Shown: piece by piece, positions 35,671 to 45,213 of the stretch | Layout: each line of letters starts with the position of its first letter | How positions within the stretch are numbered: position 1 is the stretch's first letter | Assembly: GCA_963810555.1 (NCBI GenBank) | Contig: CAWENX010000007.1 | Location: 496,001 to 560,000, forward strand | Direction of reading: 5' to 3' | DNA: 64,000 nucleotides | From: G963677325 sp963810555 | GTDB taxonomy: Bacteria; Bacteroidota; Bacteroidia; Bacteroidales; Prolixibacteraceae | Notes under the pieces: model-generated | The model's input: only the letters and a program-made list of their open reading frames with translations | What the model was told of the DNA's origin: nothing | Database searches by the model: none | Made by a program: the position numbers and the translations under genes

Positions 35671-38190
35671 TTGAAGAAGCGTTTAATTTTACTTCTCTTC
35701 TGTATCATTTCAGCAATTTCATATGCCTATTCACAAAAAATTGAAATTGCGGTAAAGGATATGCCTTTGAATAAAGTTTTTGTTGAACTTCGCGACGCTT
35801 ATCACCTCAAATTTTCATACAATGACGTGTTGCTTTCTGAATACAAAGTTACCCTGACAAATAATTTCACCAATTCTGACGATGCAATTCTTTCGTTAAT
35901 CAAGGATTTCCCGCTGAACTGCATCAAACGGGGGGATATTTATATCATTATCCCTGAAAAAAAAGTAACTGGTTCAAAAATCTTTCATCTGTCAGGGCAA
36001 GTCGTGGAAAGTAATACCGGTGAATCCTTGCCGTATGCTCAGCTTATCATTGGAGACAGGGCAATGAATGCCGACCTTAACGGGAACTTTTCCTGCTCAG
36101 CTTCGAATGACAGCATTTTCCCGGTAAAAATAGCCTGTTTGGGACACTATGTAATGGATACGATAGTCCCTGCAGGAAATAATTACCGGTTTAAGCTTTT
36201 ACCTTCATTTATCGGACTTAAAGAATTAGTTGTAAAAGGCCAGGCTATTGATAAAACAACTCTGATCGGAGATCAGCCAGGCGTAATGAAATTAAACAAT
36301 CAGGTAGCCAGATACCTTCCGGGAAATGACGATAATTCGGTTTTTAATCTTTTAAGACTGATGCCCGGGATTCTTGCATCAAGTGAACAGTCAAACGGAT
36401 TGATCATATGGGGTTCCTATGAAGGCTTCAGCCAGATCCTGTTTGATGGTTTCACCATTTGGGGATTTAAAAGTTTTAATGATGATATAAATACTGTGAA
36501 TCCGCTCATCACGAAAGATATGGAAGTACTTAAAGGCGGATATGATGCCAGTTACGGTGACAGAGTTGGCGGTATAGTAAGGATTTCAGGAAAACAGGGA
36601 AATGAAACAAAACCCTCGGTTACCTTAAATCTGAATAATGTTACTATGAACGGAATGGTTGAAACGCCATTGTGGCATAATTCTTCCGTTATATTGTCAT
36701 TCCGCCAGACCTACTATAACTTGTTTAAAAACAAAGATGTATTGGCTATACAACCGGAAACTACACTCATTCAGCCAAGAGGGAGAGGAATCAATCAACT
36801 CATTGATTATACTGTTTTTCCTGACTATAATTTTCATGATGCCAATTTTAAATTCACCACTAAAAATGACAGGGGCAGATTATTTTACATCAGTCTTTTA
36901 GGTGGTGAAGATCAATTCAAGTACACAATTAATCAGACACTTGTCCGTAATGATTTGTTCAGAATAAAAAAAGAAAACAACACTCAGACCGGAGCATCGA
37001 TGTTTTTCGAAAATATCTGGAAAAACGGGAATTCATCCGATATTACGGCTACATGGTCAGGCCTCCAAACTGATCTTACTGATATTCAGAAGCTATACCG
37101 GAAAAACGGAACTGAACTTTTAAGTACGGATGAGACGACATCCAACATTATTAAAGAATATTCTGCCCGTCTCGACAACCGGATATCTGTAAATCCTTCC
37201 AACCGGATTGAAACAGGAGGAGGATTTATTATAGACGAGATCGGGCTTAAAGCAGACTCATCAGGCATAAATAAAACCCTGATGAAGGAAGAATCAAGGC
37301 GATTTAATGCCTATATCCTGGATCACCTTTCGCCGGCAAAGAAAATAAACTTCACCTTCGGACTGCGGGGAGATTATCCTGTCCATCTGCAAAAAGTATA
37401 TTTACAACCGAGAGTGTCAGCCAGTTTTGGAATCACTGATGCGGTTAAGCTAAATTTAGCCTGGGGAAGATATAATCAGTTTATTGCCAGAAGCTCGGTT
37501 TTGGACAACTTCGGGAATTACCGGTATATCTGGACAAATGCAGATAATAAAGACATACCCGTACTAAGCGCTGAACATTGGGTTGCCGGAAGCTCATTTA
37601 AAAGAAACAATCTTACTGTCAGTATTGAATCCTACTATAAAAAAACAAATGGTTTAACAAGATTTGTCAATATCAGTCAAAACATTGAGAACACTGTTTT
37701 TCAAGGTGAAGGCCGCAGTTATGGCGTTGATCTGTTCATTAAAAAAGATTACAGGGGTCATTCTGCATGGATTTCTTATAGTCTTAGCAAAACGGAGGAA
37801 AAATTTCCCTATTTCCTAAAAGACGAATATATGCGGGCGCCCCAGGATCAAAGGCATGAATTAAAGGCTGCTGTTTTACTGAATATCAAACCTTTTGTAT
37901 TATCTGCAAATTATATTTTCGGATCAGGATTCCCGATTAATACAGGAACAATACTTAATCCTGAAATATTTGAGCCTGATTACAACCGGTTGGATCTGGC
38001 GGTTATATTAAGATTTCACCTCCGTAATCTAATGGGGGAAACGGGTATATCCCTGTTAAATGTTTTTGATTCCAAAAATATCAGATACTCTAATTTTGAA
38101 AAAGTACCTCTTGATCAGATCAACACGATAAATATTTATTCCGAAGCTGTACCTTTTTCACCCAGAGTGACTTTGAAATTGTCATTGTAA
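35671..38190 (+). CDS. TonB-dependent receptor with STN signalling domain
   Basis: This 839-aa outer-membrane receptor has a signal peptide, an N-terminal STN domain (about residues 22-95, EIAVKDMPLNKVFVELRDAY), a carboxypeptidase-like domain (LSGQVVESNTGESLPYAQLI) and a plug (FNLLRLMPGILAS to YDASYGDRVGGIV). The barrel ends PFSPRVTLKLSL, with a terminal hydrophobic residue. With the STN domain it can signal to FecR and the sigma factor. There is no SusD-like partner gene. The start is TTG at 35671 after GAAGG; no ATG is available before the signal peptide. The ligand is unknown. Confidence 0.93.
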   Translation: MKKRLILLLFCIISAISYAYSQKIEIAVKDMPLNKVFVELRDAYHLKFSYNDVLLSEYKVTLTNNFTNSDDAILSLIKDFPLNCIKRGDIYIIIPEKKVTGSKIFHLSGQVVESNTGESLPYAQLIIGDRAMNADLNGNFSCSASNDSIFPVKIACLGHYVMDTIVPAGNNYRFKLLPSFIGLKELVVKGQAIDKTTLIGDQPGVMKLNNQVARYLPGNDDNSVFNLLRLMPGILASSEQSNGLIIWGSYEGFSQILFDGFTIWGFKSFNDDINTVNPLITKDMEVLKGGYDASYGDRVGGIVRISGKQGNETKPSVTLNLNNVTMNGMVETPLWHNSSVILSFRQTYYNLFKNKDVLAIQPETTLIQPRGRGINQLIDYTVFPDYNFHDANFKFTTKNDRGRLFYISLLGGEDQFKYTINQTLVRNDLFRIKKENNTQTGASMFFENIWKNGNSSDITATWSGLQTDLTDIQKLYRKNGTELLSTDETTSNIIKEYSARLDNRISVNPSNRIETGGGFIIDEIGLKADSSGINKTLMKEESRRFNAYILDHLSPAKKINFTFGLRGDYPVHLQKVYLQPRVSASFGITDAVKLNLAWGRYNQFIARSSVLDNFGNYRYIWTNADNKDIPVLSAEHWVAGSSFKRNNLTVSIESYYKKTNGLTRFVNISQNIENTVFQGEGRSYGVDLFIKKDYRGHSAWISYSLSKTEEKFPYFLKDEYMRAPQDQRHELKAAVLLNIKPFVLSANYIFGSGFPINTGTILNPEIFEPDYNRLDLAVILRFHLRNLMGETGISLLNVFDSKNIRYSNFEKVPLDQINTINIYSEAVPFSPRVTLKLSL

Positions 38191-38293
38191 TCCGGTAAAC
38201 AGGTATTGAAATTCTCAATTAAAATTTGTTTATTTATAAAATATTGGCTTAATCATTTTTAGTAATTAATAAATCAACTTAAATCTATTAATC

Positions 38294-39115
38294 ATGAAAA
38301 AACAAATGTTTCGATTTTTTTTAATACTCTTTGGATCTGTAAATATAATGCTGGCAGGCTGCAAGAAGGACGGTGCCAATGTGGAGAACGATCAATGGAA
38401 TACAAATTCTCCTGCCAAGAGTGCCGTTGCGGCACAACAGACCTTTGAAGAATTAAATTCGCTGACTGATGCGGCATTCAATGCAAGCAACCTCAAATCA
38501 GGTGTTTTAGGCGATTGTCCCACAGTTACATTGAATATCTCAGAACTGCCTTACATTTTAACCCTCGATTGGGGTTCAGGGTGTACAGGCTCCGACGGAG
38601 TTACAAGAAGCGGAAAAATTACAATCAGCCTTACCGGTAAAATGGGAGTCCCGGGCAGCGTCGCGACATTCTCATTTTTAGATTTTTACAGCGACGGCAA
38701 TAAACTGACAGGTACACATACAATCACCTATACAGGCGTTGATACTGAGACCAACTGGCCCCGTTTTGATGTTCATACAGAAGCCGTGATTACTTTCCCT
38801 GACAATAAATTCATTACCTACAATTCAGATAATATCAGATTATTTGCTGCCGGCTCAGATACACCTCTTAACTGGAACGATGATGTGTGGCATATCATGG
38901 GAACCGCTTCGGGAACAACAAGAAACGGGGTAAGCTGGACGGCCGAAACTACCAGTTCACTTGTTAAGAAAGTGGCATGCAGATGGTTCGACAGCGGGAC
39001 CATAGTTGTTACCCCGCAAACAGGTTTACCCGCCACAATCGATTTTGGCGACGGAACATGCGACAATAAAGCTACACTGACTATCGGCGATCAAATAATT
39101 AATGTAGAAATGTAA
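38294..39115 (+). CDS. hypothetical lipoprotein, paralogue B flanking the signalling operon
   Basis: The 273-aa product has a lipobox (SVNIMLAGC, Cys near residue 23). The mature beta-type part shares SGKITISLTG, the NDDVWHIMG segment and the C-terminal ATIDFGDGTCDNKAT with the lipoprotein at 33287. It begins 103 bases after the receptor and is probably under the same control. It may be a surface ligand or effector of the TonB system. Confidence 0.82.
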   Translation: MKKQMFRFFLILFGSVNIMLAGCKKDGANVENDQWNTNSPAKSAVAAQQTFEELNSLTDAAFNASNLKSGVLGDCPTVTLNISELPYILTLDWGSGCTGSDGVTRSGKITISLTGKMGVPGSVATFSFLDFYSDGNKLTGTHTITYTGVDTETNWPRFDVHTEAVITFPDNKFITYNSDNIRLFAAGSDTPLNWNDDVWHIMGTASGTTRNGVSWTAETTSSLVKKVACRWFDSGTIVVTPQTGLPATIDFGDGTCDNKATLTIGDQIINVEM

Positions 39116-39341
39116 AACGGAGAAGGGAAAACGGAATATTGAGAATGGACAATTTGAATCCAGCGCATGCGGGATACTGATTTGATCCCGCAACTTCGTG
39201 ATGAAAATGAATCTCTGCTCTTTATTTTTCAAATTTTCAATTTTCTCCCTTCTCCGGTCTCCGGTTTCCCTTCTCCATTCCATTCGTCATTCGTAATTCT
39301 CTCTTGTACTTATTAAATTTGCAGGAAATAATAAATCAGGA

Positions 39342-39965
39342 ATGACATTAGATAATTACCCATCCAAACTCCTTGAGAATGCAGTAAATGAATTCGCAAA
39401 GCTTCCGGGCATAGGGAAAAAGACCGCTCTCCGGCTTGTACTTTATCTGCTTAAAAAAGATATACCCGATGTTGAGCGGTTCAGCCATTCGATCATACAA
39501 TTGAGGGAGGAGATAAAACGCTGCCGGATATGCCGGAATATCTCAGATTCTGAGACATGTAATATTTGCAGTAATCCTTCACGAAATCACCGGATGATCT
39601 GTGTTGTGGAAACAATACGCGATGTGATGTCGATCGAAAATACCCAGCAGTACAAAGGAGTCTATCATGTGTTGGGAGGAATCATTTCTCCGATGGATGG
39701 CATCGGCCCTTCCGATCTTGAAATCGATTCGCTGGTCGACAGGATTGAAAAGGAGGATATTGAAGAGGTCATTTTTGCCCTGAGCACCACCATGGAAGGC
39801 GACAGCACAAATTTCTACCTTTACAAAAAACTGAAGGATTTCAAAATTAAGATCACCACCCTGGCCAGAGGGGTATCGATAGGCGATGAACTGGAATACA
39901 CGGATGAGATCACGCTCGGGCGTTCCATTGTGAACCGGCAGTTATTTGAAGAATCAAACGGATAA
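39342..39965 (+). CDS. recR: recombination mediator RecR
   Basis: This 207-aa protein acts with RecF and RecO to load RecA at gaps. It has the N-terminal HhH segment KLPGIGKKTALRLVLYLLK, a Cys4 zinc finger (CRICRNISDSETCNIC) and a Toprim domain (ICVVETIRDVMSIENTQQYK and YHVLGGIISPMDGIGP). The length is normal. A TAAATTTG box at 39314-39321 could be its -7 element, although no good -33 was found. Confidence 0.96.
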   Translation: MTLDNYPSKLLENAVNEFAKLPGIGKKTALRLVLYLLKKDIPDVERFSHSIIQLREEIKRCRICRNISDSETCNICSNPSRNHRMICVVETIRDVMSIENTQQYKGVYHVLGGIISPMDGIGPSDLEIDSLVDRIEKEDIEEVIFALSTTMEGDSTNFYLYKKLKDFKIKITTLARGVSIGDELEYTDEITLGRSIVNRQLFEESNG

Positions 39966-40143
39966 TAATGATGTGCTGATGTGAGGATATGCTAATATGC
40001 TGATGTGATGCGCAAAGGGCAAAGGGCAAAGAGCATAGAGTAAACTCTGCTCCCTTCTTCGTTCTCCGTTCTCCGTTCTCCGGTCTCCGGTCTCCCTGCT
40101 CCCTGCCCTTTTTCGTAATTCGTAATTCGTAATTCGTAATTAT
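39966..40143. repeat. dense tract of reiterated intergenic words
   Basis: In order: ATGTGCTGATGTGAGGAT and TATGCTGATGTGATG, then GCAAAGGGCAAAGGGCAAAG, then CTCCGTTCTCCGTTCTCCGG with TCTCCGGTCTCCCTGCTCCC, then four AATTCGTAATTCGTAATTC units ending just before the GNAT start codon. All these words recur elsewhere in the window. Confidence 0.65.
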
Positions 40144-40677
40144 ATGAAGAGTTATCTGGAAAATGAAAAGGTTACCCTCAGGGCCCTTGAAGCCGAAGAT
40201 GTTGAACTTTTGTACGGGTGGGAAAATGATGAGGAGACCTGGAAGGTAAGCCATACGCTTGTCCCCTACTCCAAATTTATCCTGGCGCTTTACATTAAAA
40301 ATTCCGATAAAGACATCTACGAGACCAAACAGCTCCGCCTGATGATCGATTCAAAGGAAGGAAAGACTGTCGGGGCCATCGATCTTTTTGATTATGAACC
40401 CTATCATTCAAGGGCTGGCATAGGTGTACTGATTCATGACAAAGAAGATCAGCGCCATGGTTTTGCCTCGGCAGCGCTTGAACTGATCGTCGACTATTGT
40501 TTCAATAAATTAAAGTTCCATCAGCTCTACGCCAATATCGATACAGAGAATGAGGCCAGTCTGAAGCTGTTTCAGAAATCCGGATTCGAAATCTGCGGTA
40601 CGAAAAAAGAATGGCTCTTTACCGGTTCCGGGTGGAGAGACGAATATCTTTTGCAACTGATAAATCCCAAAGTTTAA
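40144..40677 (+). CDS. GNAT family N-acetyltransferase, RimJ/RimL type
   Basis: This 177-aa acetyl-CoA-dependent transferase starts YLENEKVTLRALEAEDVELL and has the motif A acetyl-CoA loop IHDKEDQRHGFASAALELIV and the motif B region LYANIDTENEASLKLFQKSG. The acceptor is unknown; relatives acetylate ribosomal N-termini, spermidine or small amines. Confidence 0.9.
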   Translation: MKSYLENEKVTLRALEAEDVELLYGWENDEETWKVSHTLVPYSKFILALYIKNSDKDIYETKQLRLMIDSKEGKTVGAIDLFDYEPYHSRAGIGVLIHDKEDQRHGFASAALELIVDYCFNKLKFHQLYANIDTENEASLKLFQKSGFEICGTKKEWLFTGSGWRDEYLLQLINPKV

Positions 40678-40821
40678 TCACCGGCACCCCGCGCATAAGG
40701 AATCCCGTCCGGCTGCTGGCGGATCAGCACATCAGCACATCAATAATTTTCAATTTTCGATTCCTAATTGTTAATTATTAATTCTTTATTTTTGATCTGT
40801 CTCAATAAATTTGGACAGACT

Positions 40822-42489
40822 ATGAAAAAGAACCTCATTTTAAGCTTTCATGCGGCATTGTGGAGCTTAGCCTCCCTTATCCCAATCAATGCATGGTCAC
40901 AGGATCATGTTGCCGGTCATTTGAACATCAGCATAAATACCGATAAGGCAGGCCCGCCCTGCTACCGCTTCTGGGACGTGAGGGTAACCACAAACCAGAT
41001 GGATTTTTTAAAGAAGCCTGCCTCGCAGTTCAGAGCCGAAAATCCTTTTGCCACAACGGTTAATTGCGTACGCCTCCTTGGCGGAAGACCCGACAGCCTC
41101 AATCTTTGGTACAAAGGCGTGGATGAAAAGGGAAACATAAAAACTGATTTTACCGGCCTTGTCAGAATTATCAGGACTATTCTTGACGAAGGTATCAAGC
41201 CCTATATCGTGCTTGACAACGTACCTGCCGAAATGAGCGACGGCGATCTCAACTTCTACGGCAATTGCAGGCCGCCGAAGGATTACAATCTGTGGCGGCA
41301 GTATATCGATGCTTTTATGAAGGTTTTGATCAGGGAATTCGGCCCTGAAAAGGTTAAAACCTGGCAGTTCAGGGTGGGCACGGAACCTGATCTTTTTCCC
41401 AACCACTGGAACGGCAGCCGTGAGGAATATTTTAAACATTACGACATAACGGTTGATGCCGTGACCAAAGTGCTTCCTGAGGCCATTATCGGCCCGGGGA
41501 ACATACTGAACCCGACGAACAAGTTCTGGGTAAAAGGCAATTCCAAAGCCGAAAGGAATGACGAACCGTCTGATATTGTGGGAAAAGCCAACGGATGGGG
41601 ATTGAGCATCATCGACCATGCCGCGGCAGGAACCAACTATGTCACAGGAAAAAAAGGCACTAAAATGGACTTTTTCGCATTTTCCTACTACGATGCCGTG
41701 GGTGGGAAAAAGCCCATCCTGCTCGATAAAGCCATTGAGATCGTCAGGGAACGCCTTGCCCGATACCCCAAGCTAAAAAATCTGCCTGTCAGCGCCCAGG
41801 AGTTCGGGATACTGCATGATGACAGCAATAAACGCCTGTGGGGCAACGAAATAACGGAATGGGGAGCAAGCTGGTATGCGGCGATCAGCGACATTGTATA
41901 CCGTTATAACCTCACCAAAGCCTATGAATGGAGCACCACCACCAACGGCATCATGCATCCGCGTACACTGGTCATCAAAATGCTTGAAAGAATGGCCGGC
42001 GGCAAACGAATCGAGGTCTCAACAGGAGGAAAGGCAGAAGGAAACGTGGGGGCGATCGCCGCGCTGAAAGACGGCAAAATCTATGTCCTGCTTTACAACC
42101 ATCAGTTAAACCGCACACCCGCCGTGACGAATACCATAAGCCTGACGCTGAATGGTTCGCAGATGACAGGGAAAAAGAAATGGCTGATGAACGAATGGAG
42201 CGTTGACCGGGATCACGGGGTCTGGGCGTATGAAATGTATGCCGATTTTGAAAAGGCAGGACTAAAACCTGAACCATCCGCTCCCATTTATGACGGTAGT
42301 CCCGGAAAAACTTTCAGGTCAGGATGGAGGGATATTTTTGAACAGAACCGCTCAAAATACCAGCGCATCTCTGAATCGATCATGACCAAAAATGAGGCCC
42401 CTGTGCAGGCACAGAATGGTATCATCAGCCTTGAATATGTCATGCCGGGCCACAGCGTCCGGCTGTTAGAGATTATCCCGGGCAGATAG
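40822..42489 (+). CDS. exported GH39-like glycoside hydrolase, clan GH-A
   Basis: The ATG at 40822 begins a good signal peptide (KKNLILSFHAALWSLASLIP) and is preferred over an in-frame start 54 bases upstream. The TIM barrel has the acid/base Glu in FRVGTEPDLFPNHW near residue 195 and the probable nucleophile Glu in VSAQEFGILHD near residue 325. A C-terminal beta-sandwich follows (VLLYNHQLNRTP). GH39 members are beta-xylosidases and iduronidases, but a divergent substrate is possible. A decayed second copy lies at 26.5 kb. Confidence 0.78.
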   Translation: MKKNLILSFHAALWSLASLIPINAWSQDHVAGHLNISINTDKAGPPCYRFWDVRVTTNQMDFLKKPASQFRAENPFATTVNCVRLLGGRPDSLNLWYKGVDEKGNIKTDFTGLVRIIRTILDEGIKPYIVLDNVPAEMSDGDLNFYGNCRPPKDYNLWRQYIDAFMKVLIREFGPEKVKTWQFRVGTEPDLFPNHWNGSREEYFKHYDITVDAVTKVLPEAIIGPGNILNPTNKFWVKGNSKAERNDEPSDIVGKANGWGLSIIDHAAAGTNYVTGKKGTKMDFFAFSYYDAVGGKKPILLDKAIEIVRERLARYPKLKNLPVSAQEFGILHDDSNKRLWGNEITEWGASWYAAISDIVYRYNLTKAYEWSTTTNGIMHPRTLVIKMLERMAGGKRIEVSTGGKAEGNVGAIAALKDGKIYVLLYNHQLNRTPAVTNTISLTLNGSQMTGKKKWLMNEWSVDRDHGVWAYEMYADFEKAGLKPEPSAPIYDGSPGKTFRSGWRDIFEQNRSKYQRISESIMTKNEAPVQAQNGIISLEYVMPGHSVRLLEIIPGR

Positions 42490-43314
42490 GTTAACCGATA
42501 CAAATAATTACAGAACATTCTCCCCTGATACAGGCTGAAAATGCTCTACTCCCCTTATTGTCAGTCTATAAAGGTGTCCAGGAGCTGTATCAGAAAAAAC
42601 TGAAAATTGGCTTCGCTTTTATTTAATGGCTTGATTGTGTGACGCCTGCAGCGTTCTTTATTGAATGGAACACGTTTTCTGCAATACCTTACACCCTGCA
42701 GGCAATTTCTTAATCAGTAAATCATCATATTATAACTGTCAACTGTCAATTGATAATAAATCTCTGATTAATCTGATACACCCGTGAGACACCCTATCAC
42801 ATTTTTTATCTGTGCGTTAAGCCATATATACGGTGTATCAGGCGTAATGAATTATCTTATTTAATTGAGGCAACACCTTTACTGCCACATCAGCACATCA
42901 CTCTTAATTCCCAATTCTCTTCATCAGCACATCACCACATTATTCTTAATTGTCAATTGTCAATTCTCAATTGTTTCCCCCCCGCTCCTCTTAAAATAAT
43001 ATTCTTTATCTCTTGCGATTGACCGGGCACTTTCGTAAGTTTTGGTGAGTAAAAGCATAAAAAATGAATAAAGGATTGATAATAAATGGTTAAAGAGGCA
43101 CAAAGCACAAATCTGTGGCAGCGGAAATCATATCGTTGATCCTGACCGGTATGACTAAATATCATAAATTAAAATTATTTCATATTTTAAAAACAGATTG
43201 TTTGTAAATCTAAATTATTTAGAATAATTTTGTTTTATTAAGTAATTCACGTATCGAAAACCCAGAGTTCCTCAACATATTTATAATAAATTGTAACTGA
43301 TTCATAAAATAAAT
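42490..43314. other. 825-bp gap with reiterated words, no gene
   Basis: No coding frame of interest. It holds AACTGTCAACTGTCAATTG at 42736, ATCAGCACATCACTC and TCATCAGCACATCACCAC at 42890-42930, and TTGTCAATTGTCAATTCTC at 42949. The bases just upstream of the response regulator are AT-rich. Confidence 0.4.
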
Positions 43315-43770
43315 ATGGACTACAAAGAATATAAATTAATTGATATCCTCGTGGTTGAAGATAACCCGGGTGATGCATTGCTGATCAGGGAAGTACTGAA
43401 CAGCAACAAAATTTACAATTCTCTTTCTTTCGTGAAAGATGGCGCAGAAGCGATGGATTACCTCCATAAAACAGGTGATTTTGCTGATGCCGTGCGCCCT
43501 GACCTGATCATCCTCGACCTGAATCTTCCCAGATTGGACGGCCGGCAGGTATTGGCAGAAATAAAGTCAGATGATAAGTTAAAACAAATACCGGTGATCA
43601 TAATGACAATGTCGCAGGAGGAAGAAGATATTCTCAAAACCTACAGCCTTCATGCCAACTGTTATATAACAAAACCCATCGATTTGGATCAGTTTGTAAA
43701 AGTCGTGGAATCCATCGAAAATTTTTGGTTATCACTGGTCAAACTCCCGGGCAAAACATCTAAGGACTGA
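43315..43770 (+). CDS. single-domain response regulator
   Basis: This 151-aa protein is one receiver domain without an output domain. It opens IDILVVEDNPGDALLIREVL (acid pair ED). The phosphoacceptor Asp is in ILDLNLPRLDG, near residue 69. The conserved Thr/Ser is in IIMTMSQEEED and the Lys in YITKPIDLDQF. It is of the Rcp1-like type, often paired with phytochrome-type or hybrid kinases. No kinase gene is in the window. Confidence 0.93.
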   Translation: MDYKEYKLIDILVVEDNPGDALLIREVLNSNKIYNSLSFVKDGAEAMDYLHKTGDFADAVRPDLIILDLNLPRLDGRQVLAEIKSDDKLKQIPVIIMTMSQEEEDILKTYSLHANCYITKPIDLDQFVKVVESIENFWLSLVKLPGKTSKD

Positions 43771-44331
43771 AGCCGCAAAACTTTATTCTCCCCCCCTCAC
43801 CCCGCTTTGTAACACGTGTTTAATAGTCGAGTCATCCGCAGAGCCTTGGCTGCATCCCCGTATCATTACAACTTTCCCCTGCTGCCGGGGTAAATCCGCA
43901 TTTCCTGCCGTTTTTCAATTCTTAATTCTCAATTGTCAATTGTCAATTGTTTCCCCCTCTCCTGTTAAAACAATATTTCTCATATCTTTTGGAATACAAT
44001 AATTTGTTGTAAGAACTGCAAGGCCTGCAAGTTCATTGTTCATAAAAATTTCAAATAGTTAATAAATTTACACAAATAGAGTAATATATATAATAATCAT
44101 TATTTACCTTCGATGAATATATAAATGGATTTGAAATTTACTTTATCTTTTAATGATCATTTATTCTTAATTCAGACCGGGACTAAGATTGCTCCCGGCG
44201 ATCCGCGGGCCGTAAGAGGGTACGGACAGGAAAGGGACCGGCGCTGTGAAGGCGCATGGTTTAAAAGGAAAGGAATAAAGGGAAGTAAATAAGGGAGTTT
44301 AATAATTAATCAATTATTAAAATTTTATATC
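43771..44331. other. 561-bp gap, left edge of the accessory island
   Basis: It holds another TTGTCAATTGTCAATTG tract at 43935-43951 and a GC-richer stretch at 44170-44270 unlike its surroundings. No gene, tRNA or attachment-site duplication was recognised. This is the probable left boundary zone of the accessory island. Confidence 0.35.
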
Positions 44332-45066
44332 ATGAAAAACAGAATTATTGAATTTCAGGATGATAATCCTAAAACAAGGTGGAATCCTACTACCGGTTGC
44401 ACACCCAATTCCAGAGGTTGCGCCAATTGCTATGCGCTGGGAATATCACAGCGACTTGCTTTTGATGGTAAAGAAAAATATTCCGGCGGGTTTGATGTGA
44501 GAGTTCACCCGTATACGTTAAAGAAGGATTTTGAAAGCTTGCCGCCAAGCAGGATTTTTGTAGATAGTATGAGTGATTTATTTCACGATGATGTTCCGGA
44601 AAAATTTATCAGGGGTGTTTTGAATGTGATTTACAAAAATCCAAGACATTTGTTTTTGATAAGCACAAAAAGAGCAGAAAGGATGCACGGATTTAATAGT
44701 AAGGGTGACTATAGAGCAATAAAAAACCTCATATTGGCTGTAACGGTTGAATCGAATCATTACATTGACAGGATCAGGCTGTTAAAAGAAACTTCAGCAC
44801 GGTTTAAGCTGATATTTTTTGAACCCCTGCTGGAAAATATGGATAAAATAGATTTAACCGGTATTGGTTGGGCTATGGTTGGCGGCGAATCGGGTGAAGG
44901 CTGCAGGGAATTCAGGGCAGACTGGGCAAGGAGTATCAGAAGCCAGTGTGAAAGGGATGGATGTGAATTCGTATTTAAAGGCTATGGCGGCGTTAACAGA
45001 TATGCACAACCGGCATTACTTGACGATAGATATTATGACAGGATACCCACCGTGGATATCATTTAA
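44332..45066 (+). CDS. DUF5131 (phage Gp37/Gp68) family protein
   Basis: The 244-aa protein has the family N-terminus WNPTTGCTPNSRGCANCYAL, whose three Cys (C-x6-C-x2-C) resemble a radical-SAM-like or metal-binding cluster motif. Other marks are FVDSMSDLFHDDVP, STKRAERM, MVGGESGEGCREFRADWARS and FVFKGYGG. The family is common in phages and mobile islands and often has a TcmP partner, which is absent here. Biochemical function is not known. Confidence 0.85.
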   Translation: MKNRIIEFQDDNPKTRWNPTTGCTPNSRGCANCYALGISQRLAFDGKEKYSGGFDVRVHPYTLKKDFESLPPSRIFVDSMSDLFHDDVPEKFIRGVLNVIYKNPRHLFLISTKRAERMHGFNSKGDYRAIKNLILAVTVESNHYIDRIRLLKETSARFKLIFFEPLLENMDKIDLTGIGWAMVGGESGEGCREFRADWARSIRSQCERDGCEFVFKGYGGVNRYAQPALLDDRYYDRIPTVDII

Positions 45067-45213
45067 AAAGACTAAGACTGAATGATTGTCCATTTTTAAC
45101 GCTATGAAATTGTTCGTATATATAAAAATGGATTTTCATTGCGAAATAATTGGACAAAATTATTCCTAATCAAGAAAGAAAGAAAGAAGTCAAATTTAAA
45201 ATAACGGTTCGAT

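Noticed and set aside
45173..45190. GAAA microsatellite before the helicase gene
   Set aside because: A short run of AAGA units, with no evidence of phase variation since it is outside the coding frame.
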